Below are positions 10,234 to 18,461 of a stretch of DNA of 64,000 bases, in pieces. Each line of letters opens with the position of its first letter. Within the stretch, counting starts at the first letter, position 1. The notes under the pieces are model-generated. The model was not told the DNA's origin. It saw only the letters and a program-made list of their open reading frames with translations, and ran no database searches. The position numbers and the translations under genes were made by a program. Location: positions 27,069-91,068 of the forward strand of contig CAJCIC010000004.1 in the NCBI GenBank assembly GCA_903970185.1, given 5' to 3'. Source of the stretch: Gammaproteobacteria bacterium. GTDB lineage: Bacteria; Pseudomonadota; Gammaproteobacteria; Burkholderiales; Burkholderiaceae_D.

Positions 10234-10316
10234 AGCTGCTCCCCGTTTCCAATTGATCCAACGAATCACGGCAAAACCGTTCGGCGCTAGTTTAATTCAA
10301 TCCGCAGCCTGCACGG

Positions 10317-11744
10317 CTAGCCGTTGGAAAAAACCCAGTTGATGAGCGCGTCCTGGAATCCGCGCGCGCGCTCGGCCTGGGCGTCGTTGACGATGCACAC
10401 GACGACATAGCGCCGACCGCGGGCCGAGTCGACATAGCCGGCAATTGCGCGTGCATCAGCGAGGGTGCCGGTCTTGATGTGCGCATGACCCGCCACGCCA
10501 TCGGCGCGCAGCCGGTTTTTCATGGTGCCGTCAAGGCCGACCACGGGCAGCGAGGCAAAGAACTCGGGCATGGTTGGCGAATGCCAGGCGGCAATAAGGA
10601 CCGCCCCCATGGTCCTGGCCGTGATGCGCTCGAGACGGGACAGGCCCGAGCCGTTTTCGAGTTCGAGCCCGCTGACATCGATGCCGCGATCCGTGAGCAG
10701 GCGCTTGACGACCAGCGTTGCGCCCTGGGCCGTCGCAGGCGTGCGGGCGCTCTCGGCAGCCAGCGTCAAAAAGACATTGCGCGCCATGACGTTGTTGCTG
10801 TACTTGTTCATGTCGTAGAGCGCAACCGCGAGCGGGTCCGAGGTGTGCTCGGCAACGAGGCGCGCGCCCTGCGGCAGCAGGCCGTCTTTGACGACACCGT
10901 CAAGCCTGGCACCGACGCTGCGCCAAAGCGAGGCGATCAAAAGCGCGCCATAGTCTCGCGGCGAATAGAGGCTCAGGTTGAGGACTTTCTCACCGCAGCT
11001 TGCCGCATACGAGCCGGTGAAACTGAGCCGGTTCGGATTGCTCAGATCCAGTCCGAGCCGTGCGCGCCAGTCGCCGCAGGCCTCGTCTGAAAGGCGCGGC
11101 GCGCCGATGTTCTGGCCCGCCAGCTCGGGCGTTGCAAAAACATGGACGCTGCGATGCCCGGGATCGGGCACAAAGTAGATCGAGGTGGCATCGAAGTTCG
11201 CAAGAAAGCCGTCCGGCGCAGCGTTGTAGGCGCGGTTCGGCTCGTTATCGAACTGTCCGGGATCGCTTGCTACGGGTGCGAAAATGCTGCGATCGATGAC
11301 GATGTCCCTGACCTCGGCGATACCGCGCTGGCGCACCTCGCGCAGTAAAGCCCAGAGATCGGATTCAGTCAGATGAGGATCGCCACTGCCCTTGATGTAG
11401 AGATCGCCGCCAACGCCGCCCTCTTGCGGCGCGGTCGCGAACACGGCGGTTTTCCAGGTATAGGCAGGCCCGAGGAGCTCGAGCGCCGCAAATGTCGTCA
11501 CCAGTTTCATCGTCGAGGCCGGATTCATCGGCACATCGGCGTTTAGCGAGAAGCTGTTGCTCCCGGTCTCAAGCGGCGCGACGAACACCGACACCGCCTG
11601 GGACGGTAGAAGAGCATGCTCACGTTCGCTTTCCAGCGCTGCCGGAAGCTCGTCTGCGCCCGCCTTGCCTGGCAAAACCAGGGTGGCCAGAACAAGCGCA
11701 AGGGCGGGCGCCGCGCCGCGCCGGCGCGGCGCGGCAGCCTGCAT
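10317..11744 (-). CDS. dacB: D-alanyl-D-alanine carboxypeptidase/endopeptidase DacB (PBP4)
   Basis: 475 aa periplasmic serine peptidase, family S13. A signal peptide covers about residues 1-30 (ends AGA-DE). All three penicillin-binding motifs are present: SxxK as Ser77-T-M-Lys80, SxN in KYSNN near 320, and KTG in HIKTGTL near 430. The large insertion between the first two motifs is normal for PBP4. It trims or cleaves peptidoglycan cross-links. The HiPIP gene ends 3 bp before its start, so the two may be co-transcribed. Confidence 0.93.
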   Translation of the reverse strand: MQAAAPRRRGAAPALALVLATLVLPGKAGADELPAALESEREHALLPSQAVSVFVAPLETGSNSFSLNADVPMNPASTMKLVTTFAALELLGPAYTWKTAVFATAPQEGGVGGDLYIKGSGDPHLTESDLWALLREVRQRGIAEVRDIVIDRSIFAPVASDPGQFDNEPNRAYNAAPDGFLANFDATSIYFVPDPGHRSVHVFATPELAGQNIGAPRLSDEACGDWRARLGLDLSNPNRLSFTGSYAASCGEKVLNLSLYSPRDYGALLIASLWRSVGARLDGVVKDGLLPQGARLVAEHTSDPLAVALYDMNKYSNNVMARNVFLTLAAESARTPATAQGATLVVKRLLTDRGIDVSGLELENGSGLSRLERITARTMGAVLIAAWHSPTMPEFFASLPVVGLDGTMKNRLRADGVAGHAHIKTGTLADARAIAGYVDSARGRRYVVVCIVNDAQAERARGFQDALINWVFSNG

Positions 11745-11747
11745 CGA

Positions 11748-12062
11748 TCAGCCCTTTTTCACGTAGGCGTTGCACCACCCCTTGGCCTGGACAATCTTTC
11801 CCCCGTAGATCGGACACGGCCCGCTGGCATCGCCGGTCTTGCCCTGGAAAAGGGCGCAGTTGCCACACGCCTGCGGCGGCGCGTACTTCGGGAACTTGGC
11901 GTGATCGACCTTGGAGCCATCATCCTTGTAGCCCAGGCTCTCGGCGGTGGGGTCGGTCTCAAGCAGCTTTTGCGGGGTATCGGCAAGTGCCACCTCTGCA
12001 AGGCAGAACGACCCTGCAAGGGTTGCGCCAAGGGACAGAAAACGACGACGGGATGAGTACAC
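11748..12062 (-). CDS. High-potential iron-sulfur protein (HiPIP), Tat-exported
   Basis: 104 aa from GTG 12062, which has AAGGA six bases upstream; the frame can extend to TTG 12077. The twin-arginine signal SRRRFLSLG lies at the N-terminus, as expected for a periplasmic protein exported folded with its cluster. The mature part has four cysteines in the HiPIP spacing (ACGNC, GPCP, GWCN) for one [4Fe-4S] cluster, and the conserved final KGWCNAY. HiPIPs carry single electrons in the periplasm to oxidases or photosynthetic centres. Confidence 0.92.
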   Translation of the reverse strand: MYSSRRRFLSLGATLAGSFCLAEVALADTPQKLLETDPTAESLGYKDDGSKVDHAKFPKYAPPQACGNCALFQGKTGDASGPCPIYGGKIVQAKGWCNAYVKKG

Positions 12063-12138
12063 GATGGGTCCTTTCAACCGGGTTTGGAAAATCTGGCGCA
12101 GACGTTAGCACACCTTGCCGACTTCGGCTGACGATCGA

Positions 12139-12828
12139 CTAGCCAGCGTCATCGGCGGGCGGCAGCGCCGTGTCGGGAGCACTCGCTGCAGCCTGCGCCG
12201 CGGCCACCCTCGGGCTTAGCAGGTGGACGAGTTCGACCACCGAGTCGGCATGCAGCTTGTCCATGATGCGCGCCCTGTGATTTTCAATCGTGCGAATCGA
12301 AAGGCCGAATTCGTCGGCGATTTCACGGCTCGATTTGCCGGCGACGACACGCACGGCGACTTCGCGCTCTTTCGCCGTCAGGAGGGAAAAACGCGCGTCG
12401 ATGGTGCCGCGCTCGAGCCGCTCGCGATAGGCCGTGCGCGAGCGCTGCAAGGCAGCCTGGATCTTCTCGGCTAAGGCCTGCGGCGAAAACGGTTTCTGGA
12501 TGAAGTCCATGGCCCCGGCGCGCATGGCCTCGACCGCCGTGTCGACGTCGCCATAGCCCGTGACAAAGATCACCGGCACGCCGTGCCCGGCCTCGATCAG
12601 GCGGCGCTGCACTTCAAGGCCGGACAAGCCTGGCATGCGGATATCGACGACCAGGCACTCGATCGGGTCCGGCCGATACGACTGCAAGAAGTCCTCGGCG
12701 CGCGCGAACGGCTTGGTGGTCGCGCCAATCGCACGCGCGATCTCGACGACCAGGTCACGGATCGCCTCGTCGTCATCCACCACGTAGACCACGGGTGGCA
12801 CGGGTATCGAATAGGTCGGGTTAGCCAT
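12139..12828 (-). CDS. FixJ/TtrR-type response regulator (REC + LuxR HTH)
   Basis: 229 aa from ATG 12828 (MANPTYS). The receiver domain (about 12-130) has the acid pocket VDDD, phospho-acceptor Asp62 in VVDIRMPG, Thr in FVTGYGD, and Lys in FIQKPF. The LuxR-type DNA-binding domain (about 155-212) shows LTAKEREV and SIRTIENHRARIMDKL. The tail is Ala/Pro-rich. It is the transcriptional output of the adjacent phosphorelay genes; its targets are not visible. Confidence 0.9.
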   Translation of the reverse strand: MANPTYSIPVPPVVYVVDDDEAIRDLVVEIARAIGATTKPFARAEDFLQSYRPDPIECLVVDIRMPGLSGLEVQRRLIEAGHGVPVIFVTGYGDVDTAVEAMRAGAMDFIQKPFSPQALAEKIQAALQRSRTAYRERLERGTIDARFSLLTAKEREVAVRVVAGKSSREIADEFGLSIRTIENHRARIMDKLHADSVVELVHLLSPRVAAAQAAASAPDTALPPADDAG

Positions 12829-12968
12829 CTTGAGCCTCGCAAGAGACCTGAACAGACACTTTGCACGAAACATCGCCAGCATCCGGCGATGCGCTCACGA
12901 TGCACGGTGCATCATACCGAGGTTTGCGCGCGAGACGCGAAATGCGACTGGCACTAGAGGACGAAGGA

Positions 12969-13319
12969 TCAGATCTGCGCATTGATTGCCCGCGCCTGGC
13001 TCCGCAGTGCCATCAGCCTCGCCTCGACCGCGGCGCGACGCGCGCCTTCGAGCGGCTTGCCGCGCATCTCGCCTTGCGGGTCGATCAGTGGCTCAAGGCC
13101 GCGCGAGAGCGAAGACAGGTCTTCGTAGCCAAACGTCGCCCCGGAACCGGCAAGGCTGTGAACCTGGTGGAACAGCGCACTTAGGGCCTGTTCATCGTCG
13201 GGCCTGGAAGTGAGCGCCTGCCAGGCCATATCGATCGCCTGAAAGCGCCCGACAAGCTTTTCCTCGAAGCGCTTTTTCAGCTCCTGCCACTTGCCTTCAA
13301 ATTCGATTGACTGGGCCAT
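12969..13319 (-). CDS. Hpt domain histidine phosphotransfer protein
   Basis: 116 aa, a single Hpt four-helix domain. The phospho-accepting histidine is probably His54 in HQVHSLAGSGATFG, the usual H-x-L-x-G-x-(x)-x-x-x-G pattern. Such proteins relay phosphate between the receiver of a hybrid kinase and a separate regulator. It sits 18 bp after the CheY-like gene and upstream of the FixJ-like gene, consistent with one relay. Confidence 0.85.
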   Translation of the reverse strand: MAQSIEFEGKWQELKKRFEEKLVGRFQAIDMAWQALTSRPDDEQALSALFHQVHSLAGSGATFGYEDLSSLSRGLEPLIDPQGEMRGKPLEGARRAAVEARLMALRSQARAINAQI

Positions 13320-13337
13320 CGCTCTCCATTTTTGGCT

Positions 13338-13721
13338 CTACGCCCCAATCCTTGCCCAGATCAGTCGCAGCGAATCCGAAAGCGTCATCGGGTCAAAAGG
13401 CTTTGCGACCACATCTTTCGCCCCGAGTTCCAAAAACTCCGCGATCTCCCCGGGCTGGACTTTCGCGGTCATGAAGATCACCGGTATGCCGGCCGTTCGC
13501 GGATCGGACTGGAATGCCCGCAGGGTCGCCGGGCCATCCATTTCCGGCATCATCACGTCAAGCACGATCAGTTGCGGTCCGAACTCGGCGACGCAGGCCA
13601 GGGCCTCCGCTCCCGAACTACAGGCCTTGACGGCGAAGCCGCCGACGACTTCAAGGGACATCGTCGCGACCTCGCGGATGTCTGCGTCATCTTCGACATA
13701 CAAAATACGCTCAAGTTGCAT
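13338..13721 (-). CDS. Stand-alone CheY-like response regulator
   Basis: 127 aa, receiver domain only: acid residues EDD at 10-12, phospho-acceptor Asp55 in VLDVMMPE, the switch Thr in FMTAK, and Lys in VAKPFDP. No output domain. Its start lies inside the end of the hybrid kinase gene (11 bp overlap), so translation is probably coupled. Likely a phosphate shuttle or sink between kinase and Hpt protein. Confidence 0.9.
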   Translation of the reverse strand: MQLERILYVEDDADIREVATMSLEVVGGFAVKACSSGAEALACVAEFGPQLIVLDVMMPEMDGPATLRAFQSDPRTAGIPVIFMTAKVQPGEIAEFLELGAKDVVAKPFDPMTLSDSLRLIWARIGA

Positions 13722-16608
13722 GGTGATGCGATGCTACCAAACGGCTGATGGCATCAAGCAGCTGCTGGTTCGATGTGCGCGACTTGACAAGTACGGCGCT
13801 GACCCGCGCGCTTAGGTCGCTGCTTGGCTCGTGCGCCGAGAAGACCAGCACCGGCGTCGTCGCATTGAGCCCGACCATGTGCGCAAGCACGCCGATTCCC
13901 GATGCGTCTGGCAAGCCAACGTCAAGCACGACCAGATCGAATGACTGGCTGCGCAGGTAACGTCGTGCCTCGACGACGCTTGATGCGGCGCTGACCACGA
14001 CATCTTTTCCGACCAGCGTTTGCAGAACCTGGCGCACGTCGGCGTCGTCTTCGATATGAAGGATGCGCACGCGATCGTGCTTGCCGCGCACGGCGCGTCG
14101 TACCGCAGCGAGCAGCCGGTCGCCATCGATCGGCTTGTCAAGCCAGTCAAGCACGGTGTGCTCGCCTGCCAGCTCGTCGCGCTGGGCATCGCCGTAGCCC
14201 GACACCACCACCAGCGGCGGCACCTGAACGTGACCTTCGCTCTTGAGTTGACGGATGAGAGAGATGCCATCCTGGCCAGGCAAGGTGATATCAAGGGTCA
14301 TCACCGAATAGCGTCGGGCCGAAAGCAGGTTGCGCGCCTCCTCGGCACTAAACGCGATATCGACCTCGTATCCCGCGTCGCGCAGCAGAATCGAAAGGAG
14401 ATCGGCAACGTCGACGTTGTCATCGCAAACCAGAACGCGCGGCGCATCCGCCGGATTTGGCGCCAGGGCGCGTACCGGGCTGTGCCACTGGGGCAGGTCA
14501 AACCAGAAGGTCGCGCCCGACCCGGGGATCGACTCGAAGCCGATGACGCCGTCATGGCGCTCGACGATCGCCTTGGAGATCGACAGGCCAAGGCCGGTGC
14601 CGCCTTTCTTGCGCGTGTCAGAAGTATCCGCCTGGGAAAAGCGCTCAAACACCCTTTCACGAAATTCGACGGGTATGCCGCCGCCGTTGTCAGCGACACT
14701 GATGCGCACCATGCTGCCCTCTTGCGTTGCACTGACCAGCACCTTGCCGCCGGTGGGCGAAAATTTCGCGGCGTTGGACAAAAGATTGTTCATGACCTGG
14801 ATGAGCCGGTCAAAATCGCCGTAGACGCGCAGCGCAGGATCAATTGAGGCGGCGCTTAAGGTCACGTCGTACTGTTCGGCGTAACCGGCGTTGGCATCCA
14901 GCGCATGATCAATCAGCGCAGCCACCTCGAGCGGGCGCATGTCAAAGCGCATCTTGCCCGATTCGATCTTTTCCATGTCGAGCATGTCATTGATCAGGCG
15001 CACCAGGCGCTCGCTGTTGTGATGGGCGATCTCGACCATGCGCTTGGTGCGCTCAGGCAACTCACCTGCAGCACCGCCGACAAGCAGACCGAGCGAGCCG
15101 CGGATACTGGTCAAGGGCGTGCGCAACTCGTGGCTGATGATCGAAATGAATTCGCTTTTCATGCGGTCAATGCGGCGGCGCTCGGTGAGATCGCGGGCGA
15201 TGCCAATGAAAAGGCCGGGATCCTCGCTACCACTGCGCACCAGCTGCAGGAAGACCTCGGTCGGAACTTCAACGCCATCGCGTTTGCGCTGCATCGCCTC
15301 GTAGCTGAGCCAGGGCCTGCTACCGTCCATCAGCGGCGCGATGTGAGAGCGGAAAACGTGCTCTGGCATCGATGCGGTGAGATCGGTGGCGCGCATGGTC
15401 AGGAGCGCATCGCGCGAATATCCCAGGGTCTCCTCGGTGCCGCGATTGGCGTAGACGAACTTGAGCGTGATCGGATCGAACATGAAAATCATGTCGACCG
15501 TGTTATCGAGCATCGTCTGGAAGCGCGTGATTTCCTCGTCACGGCGCTTCGAATCCGAGATGTCGCGCACGATGCCGGTGAACAGGCGTTCGCCATCGAT
15601 CTGGACTTCCGTGATCGACAGATCGATCGCGATACGCGTGCCATCGGCCCTCACGCCAAGCAGTTCACGGCGACCTTCGGGAGGAAGGGCCTGGCCGCTT
15701 TCGGCAAGGCGCGGGTCGAGCACGCCAAGGGAATCGGGCACCAGGGCGTTGATGTTCCTGCCGATCAGGTCGCCCGCCTGGTATCCGAAGATGCGCTCGG
15801 CTGCCGGATTCAAGGACTGGATGGTCCCGGATGGATCGATCGTCAGCACGCCGTCGGGCACGTATTCGAGGATCGTGCGCACGCGCATTTCGGAATTGGT
15901 CAGGCGCCTCTCGATCGCGCCGCGCTGGGTGGCTTCGCTTGCCAGGTCGCGATTGAGCCGGTCAAGCCGCGAGGCCGCGCGCGCGAGCGAGGTTGCGGTG
16001 AAAAGCGCGAGGAGCAAGGTGACCGCGCCCATGACGGCGATGATCGCCGCGGTCAAGGAGCGCAGCGTGGTCAATTCAGACTGGCGCGCCGAAGACGTCG
16101 CGGTCTCGGTTTCCTCCATGGCATTGAGTTCGGCGCGCAGACGCTGGCGCAATACGTTTCCGCGCTGAGCAAGGCGTGACAACTGGTCACTGCTCGCCCG
16201 CGGAACGCCAGCAGGCAGAGCACAGAACGCGGCAATCGGATTCAGATACTCCGACTGCCACTGGCCCCACAACGCGTCGATGCGCGAGAGCCGCTGCTGC
16301 TGCTCGTCGTCACCGCTCGTCAGCTCGAGCAGCTCGCGATAGCGCGCCTCGTAGTTCGTCGCCAACTGCGGGTTTCTGCCCAGCGGGTGTTCTCCCGTGA
16401 GCGCGCAGTAGGCCATGCCGCGGTCGCTGTCAAGCGACAACTCGAGACCCTGCGTTGCGGCGACGAGCTCATAGGAGTGCGTGCTCAGGTATTGTGCTTC
16501 GAGCAGCTGCCCGTAATAACGCACGATCGAGCCTACCAATGCAATAAGGCAAAGCAGCACGACCGCAAACGCGAAGAGCACGCGCGACCTGAGGGGCATG
16601 ACTTTCAT
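13711..16608 (-). CDS. Hybrid sensor histidine kinase (CHASE3-like, 2 PAS, HisKA, HATPase, 2 REC)
   Basis: 965 aa from ATG 16608 (MKVMPLRSR; CAGG upstream; the open frame reaches 16719). Membrane segments at about 9-30 and 190-212 enclose a periplasmic helical sensor of CHASE3 type. Two PAS domains follow (about 240-360 and 365-480). The HisKA box has His493 in ISHELRTPLTS. The ATP-binding domain shows NNLLSNAAKF, DNGGGIP and GGTGLGL. Two receivers end the protein (LTLDITLPGQDG and VVLDVGLPDASG). With the next three genes it forms a phosphorelay. The stimulus is unknown. Confidence 0.92.
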   Translation of the reverse strand: MKVMPLRSRVLFAFAVVLLCLIALVGSIVRYYGQLLEAQYLSTHSYELVAATQGLELSLDSDRGMAYCALTGEHPLGRNPQLATNYEARYRELLELTSGDDEQQQRLSRIDALWGQWQSEYLNPIAAFCALPAGVPRASSDQLSRLAQRGNVLRQRLRAELNAMEETETATSSARQSELTTLRSLTAAIIAVMGAVTLLLALFTATSLARAASRLDRLNRDLASEATQRGAIERRLTNSEMRVRTILEYVPDGVLTIDPSGTIQSLNPAAERIFGYQAGDLIGRNINALVPDSLGVLDPRLAESGQALPPEGRRELLGVRADGTRIAIDLSITEVQIDGERLFTGIVRDISDSKRRDEEITRFQTMLDNTVDMIFMFDPITLKFVYANRGTEETLGYSRDALLTMRATDLTASMPEHVFRSHIAPLMDGSRPWLSYEAMQRKRDGVEVPTEVFLQLVRSGSEDPGLFIGIARDLTERRRIDRMKSEFISIISHELRTPLTSIRGSLGLLVGGAAGELPERTKRMVEIAHHNSERLVRLINDMLDMEKIESGKMRFDMRPLEVAALIDHALDANAGYAEQYDVTLSAASIDPALRVYGDFDRLIQVMNNLLSNAAKFSPTGGKVLVSATQEGSMVRISVADNGGGIPVEFRERVFERFSQADTSDTRKKGGTGLGLSISKAIVERHDGVIGFESIPGSGATFWFDLPQWHSPVRALAPNPADAPRVLVCDDNVDVADLLSILLRDAGYEVDIAFSAEEARNLLSARRYSVMTLDITLPGQDGISLIRQLKSEGHVQVPPLVVVSGYGDAQRDELAGEHTVLDWLDKPIDGDRLLAAVRRAVRGKHDRVRILHIEDDADVRQVLQTLVGKDVVVSAASSVVEARRYLRSQSFDLVVLDVGLPDASGIGVLAHMVGLNATTPVLVFSAHEPSSDLSARVSAVLVKSRTSNQQLLDAISRLVASHHHAT

Positions 16609-16756
16609 TCGGACCTGAATCCCCGCTTTCGGACGGAATCGATGCGGCGCCATTATGACGCCGGAAGCGCATGCCAGGGCAAGGTCGCCCCCAGGCAAGT
16701 TGCGGCACAATGAAGGCACCAGCGAGCGACCCTCGCCTGAGATACGGAGACAACCG

Positions 16757-18454
16757 ATGCCGTTGCTGGACCATTCCCGCTTCTATCGCTATGACGATTT
16801 GCAACACATTCTTGTCCAGTTCGCCGCCGAGTATCCGCGCTACATTCGGCTTGCCACGATCGGCCAGAGCTACGAGAAGCGCGACATTGTCCTCGTGACT
16901 CTGACCGATCACGATTGCGGCCCTGCAGAAGACAAACCGGCGTTCTGGCTTGACGGCAACATTCACGCAAGCGAACTTGCCGCCAGCGCTGCATGCCTTT
17001 ACTTCATCGAGTGGATCGTCAAGGGCATCGGCACGAACAAGGATGTCGACTACTGCCTTGCAACGCGCAGCTTCTATATCTGCCCGCGCATCAATCCCGA
17101 CGGCGCCGAATGGGCGCTTGCCGATTCTCCCCGCTTGGTGCGCTCGAGCACGCGTCGCTATCCCTACGACGAAGACGTGCACGAGGGCCTGATCATCGAG
17201 GACATCGATGGCGATGGCGCGATCCTCGAGATGCGCATTGAAGACGCCAACGGCCCCTGGAAGCCGCATCCGGATGACTCCCGTCTTCTGGTCAGGCGCG
17301 ATCCCACCGACCGCGGTGGCACCTACTACCGCGTCCTGCCCGAAGGTCGCTTTGCCAATTTCGATGCCGATCGCCTGATCATTCCGCCACCGCCCGAGAA
17401 CCTCGACCTGAACCGCAATTTCCCGGCCAACTGGCGCCAGGAATTCGAGCAGCAGGGTGCGGGTCCCTATCCCGGCTCGGAGCCCGAAATCCGTGCCATG
17501 CTCGATTTCATCGTCGCCCACAAGAATATCTGTGCGGGCTTGAGTTTCCACACGTTCTCCGGCGTGCTTTTGCGTCCGAGCAGCCAGCTTGCCGACGACA
17601 AGCTGCCCCCCGAAGACCTGTGGATCTATCAGGCCATGGGAAAAAAGGGCGAAGCGCTGACCGGATACCCGGCAATCTCGATCTTCGAGGACTTCAGCTA
17701 TTTTCCGGGCCAGACGCTTGGCGGCTCGTTCGACTGGCTCTACGAACACCATGGCGCATTCCTTTGGGTGGCCGAAATCTGGAACCCGAAGAAGGCCGCC
17801 GGCATCGACAATGACGACTACATTGGCTGGTTCCGCGATCACGACAGTGCCGACGACCTGAAGATGCTGCAGTGGAGCGACCGCGAGCTTGACGGTCGCG
17901 GCTATCTGCCCTGGAGAGCCTTTGACCACCCTCAGCTGGGCCCAGTCGAGCTTGGTGGCTGGGACAAGTCGTATGCCTTCCGCAATCCCCCGCCGCGCTT
18001 TCGCGAGGCCGAAATTGCCCGCTTCCCGCCATGGATTCTGTGGCAGGCGCTGATCCTGCCTGCGATTCGTATCCGTGATCTGCGCATCGAACAGATCGAT
18101 GAGCAGGACAACCACGTGACGGCGCGCGTTCGCCTTAGCATCGAAAACTCGGGATGGCTGCCGACGTACGTCACCAAACTCGCGCAAAAGCGCCAACTGT
18201 CGCGCGGGCTCATCGCCGAAATCCGCAATCCCGAAGCGGTGCAACTGATTGCGGGCAAGGCACGCGAAATGGGCGGCGACCTGCAGGGCTGGTCGAGCGT
18301 GCATCCGGCACAATCGTTTTGGAACCCGGAAGATGCCACCGCCGATCGGCACGTGTTCGAATGGGTCATGCGGGCCGCGCGCGGCACATCGATCTCGATT
18401 GCGGTCAGCCACGACAGGGCCGGCCGCATCGAGCGCACGCTCACCCTGGGTTAG
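16757..18454 (+). CDS. M14 family zinc carboxypeptidase, cytoplasmic-type
   Basis: 565 aa from ATG 16757 (GGAGA upstream; the frame extends to 16655). The zinc site is visible as DGNIHASELA (His and Glu ligands) and the third ligand in LSFHTFSG. A possible catalytic glutamate is in LWVAEIWNP near residue 340. RNFPANW is the family substrate-binding Asn-Arg element. No signal peptide is seen. A C-terminal beta-rich region follows the catalytic domain. It resembles bacterial M14 peptidases that trim C-terminal residues, but the substrate is unknown. It overlaps nothing and may be co-transcribed with the kinase 7 bp downstream. Confidence 0.85.
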   Translation: MPLLDHSRFYRYDDLQHILVQFAAEYPRYIRLATIGQSYEKRDIVLVTLTDHDCGPAEDKPAFWLDGNIHASELAASAACLYFIEWIVKGIGTNKDVDYCLATRSFYICPRINPDGAEWALADSPRLVRSSTRRYPYDEDVHEGLIIEDIDGDGAILEMRIEDANGPWKPHPDDSRLLVRRDPTDRGGTYYRVLPEGRFANFDADRLIIPPPPENLDLNRNFPANWRQEFEQQGAGPYPGSEPEIRAMLDFIVAHKNICAGLSFHTFSGVLLRPSSQLADDKLPPEDLWIYQAMGKKGEALTGYPAISIFEDFSYFPGQTLGGSFDWLYEHHGAFLWVAEIWNPKKAAGIDNDDYIGWFRDHDSADDLKMLQWSDRELDGRGYLPWRAFDHPQLGPVELGGWDKSYAFRNPPPRFREAEIARFPPWILWQALILPAIRIRDLRIEQIDEQDNHVTARVRLSIENSGWLPTYVTKLAQKRQLSRGLIAEIRNPEAVQLIAGKAREMGGDLQGWSSVHPAQSFWNPEDATADRHVFEWVMRAARGTSISIAVSHDRAGRIERTLTLG

Positions 18455-18461
18455 CCCGGTC

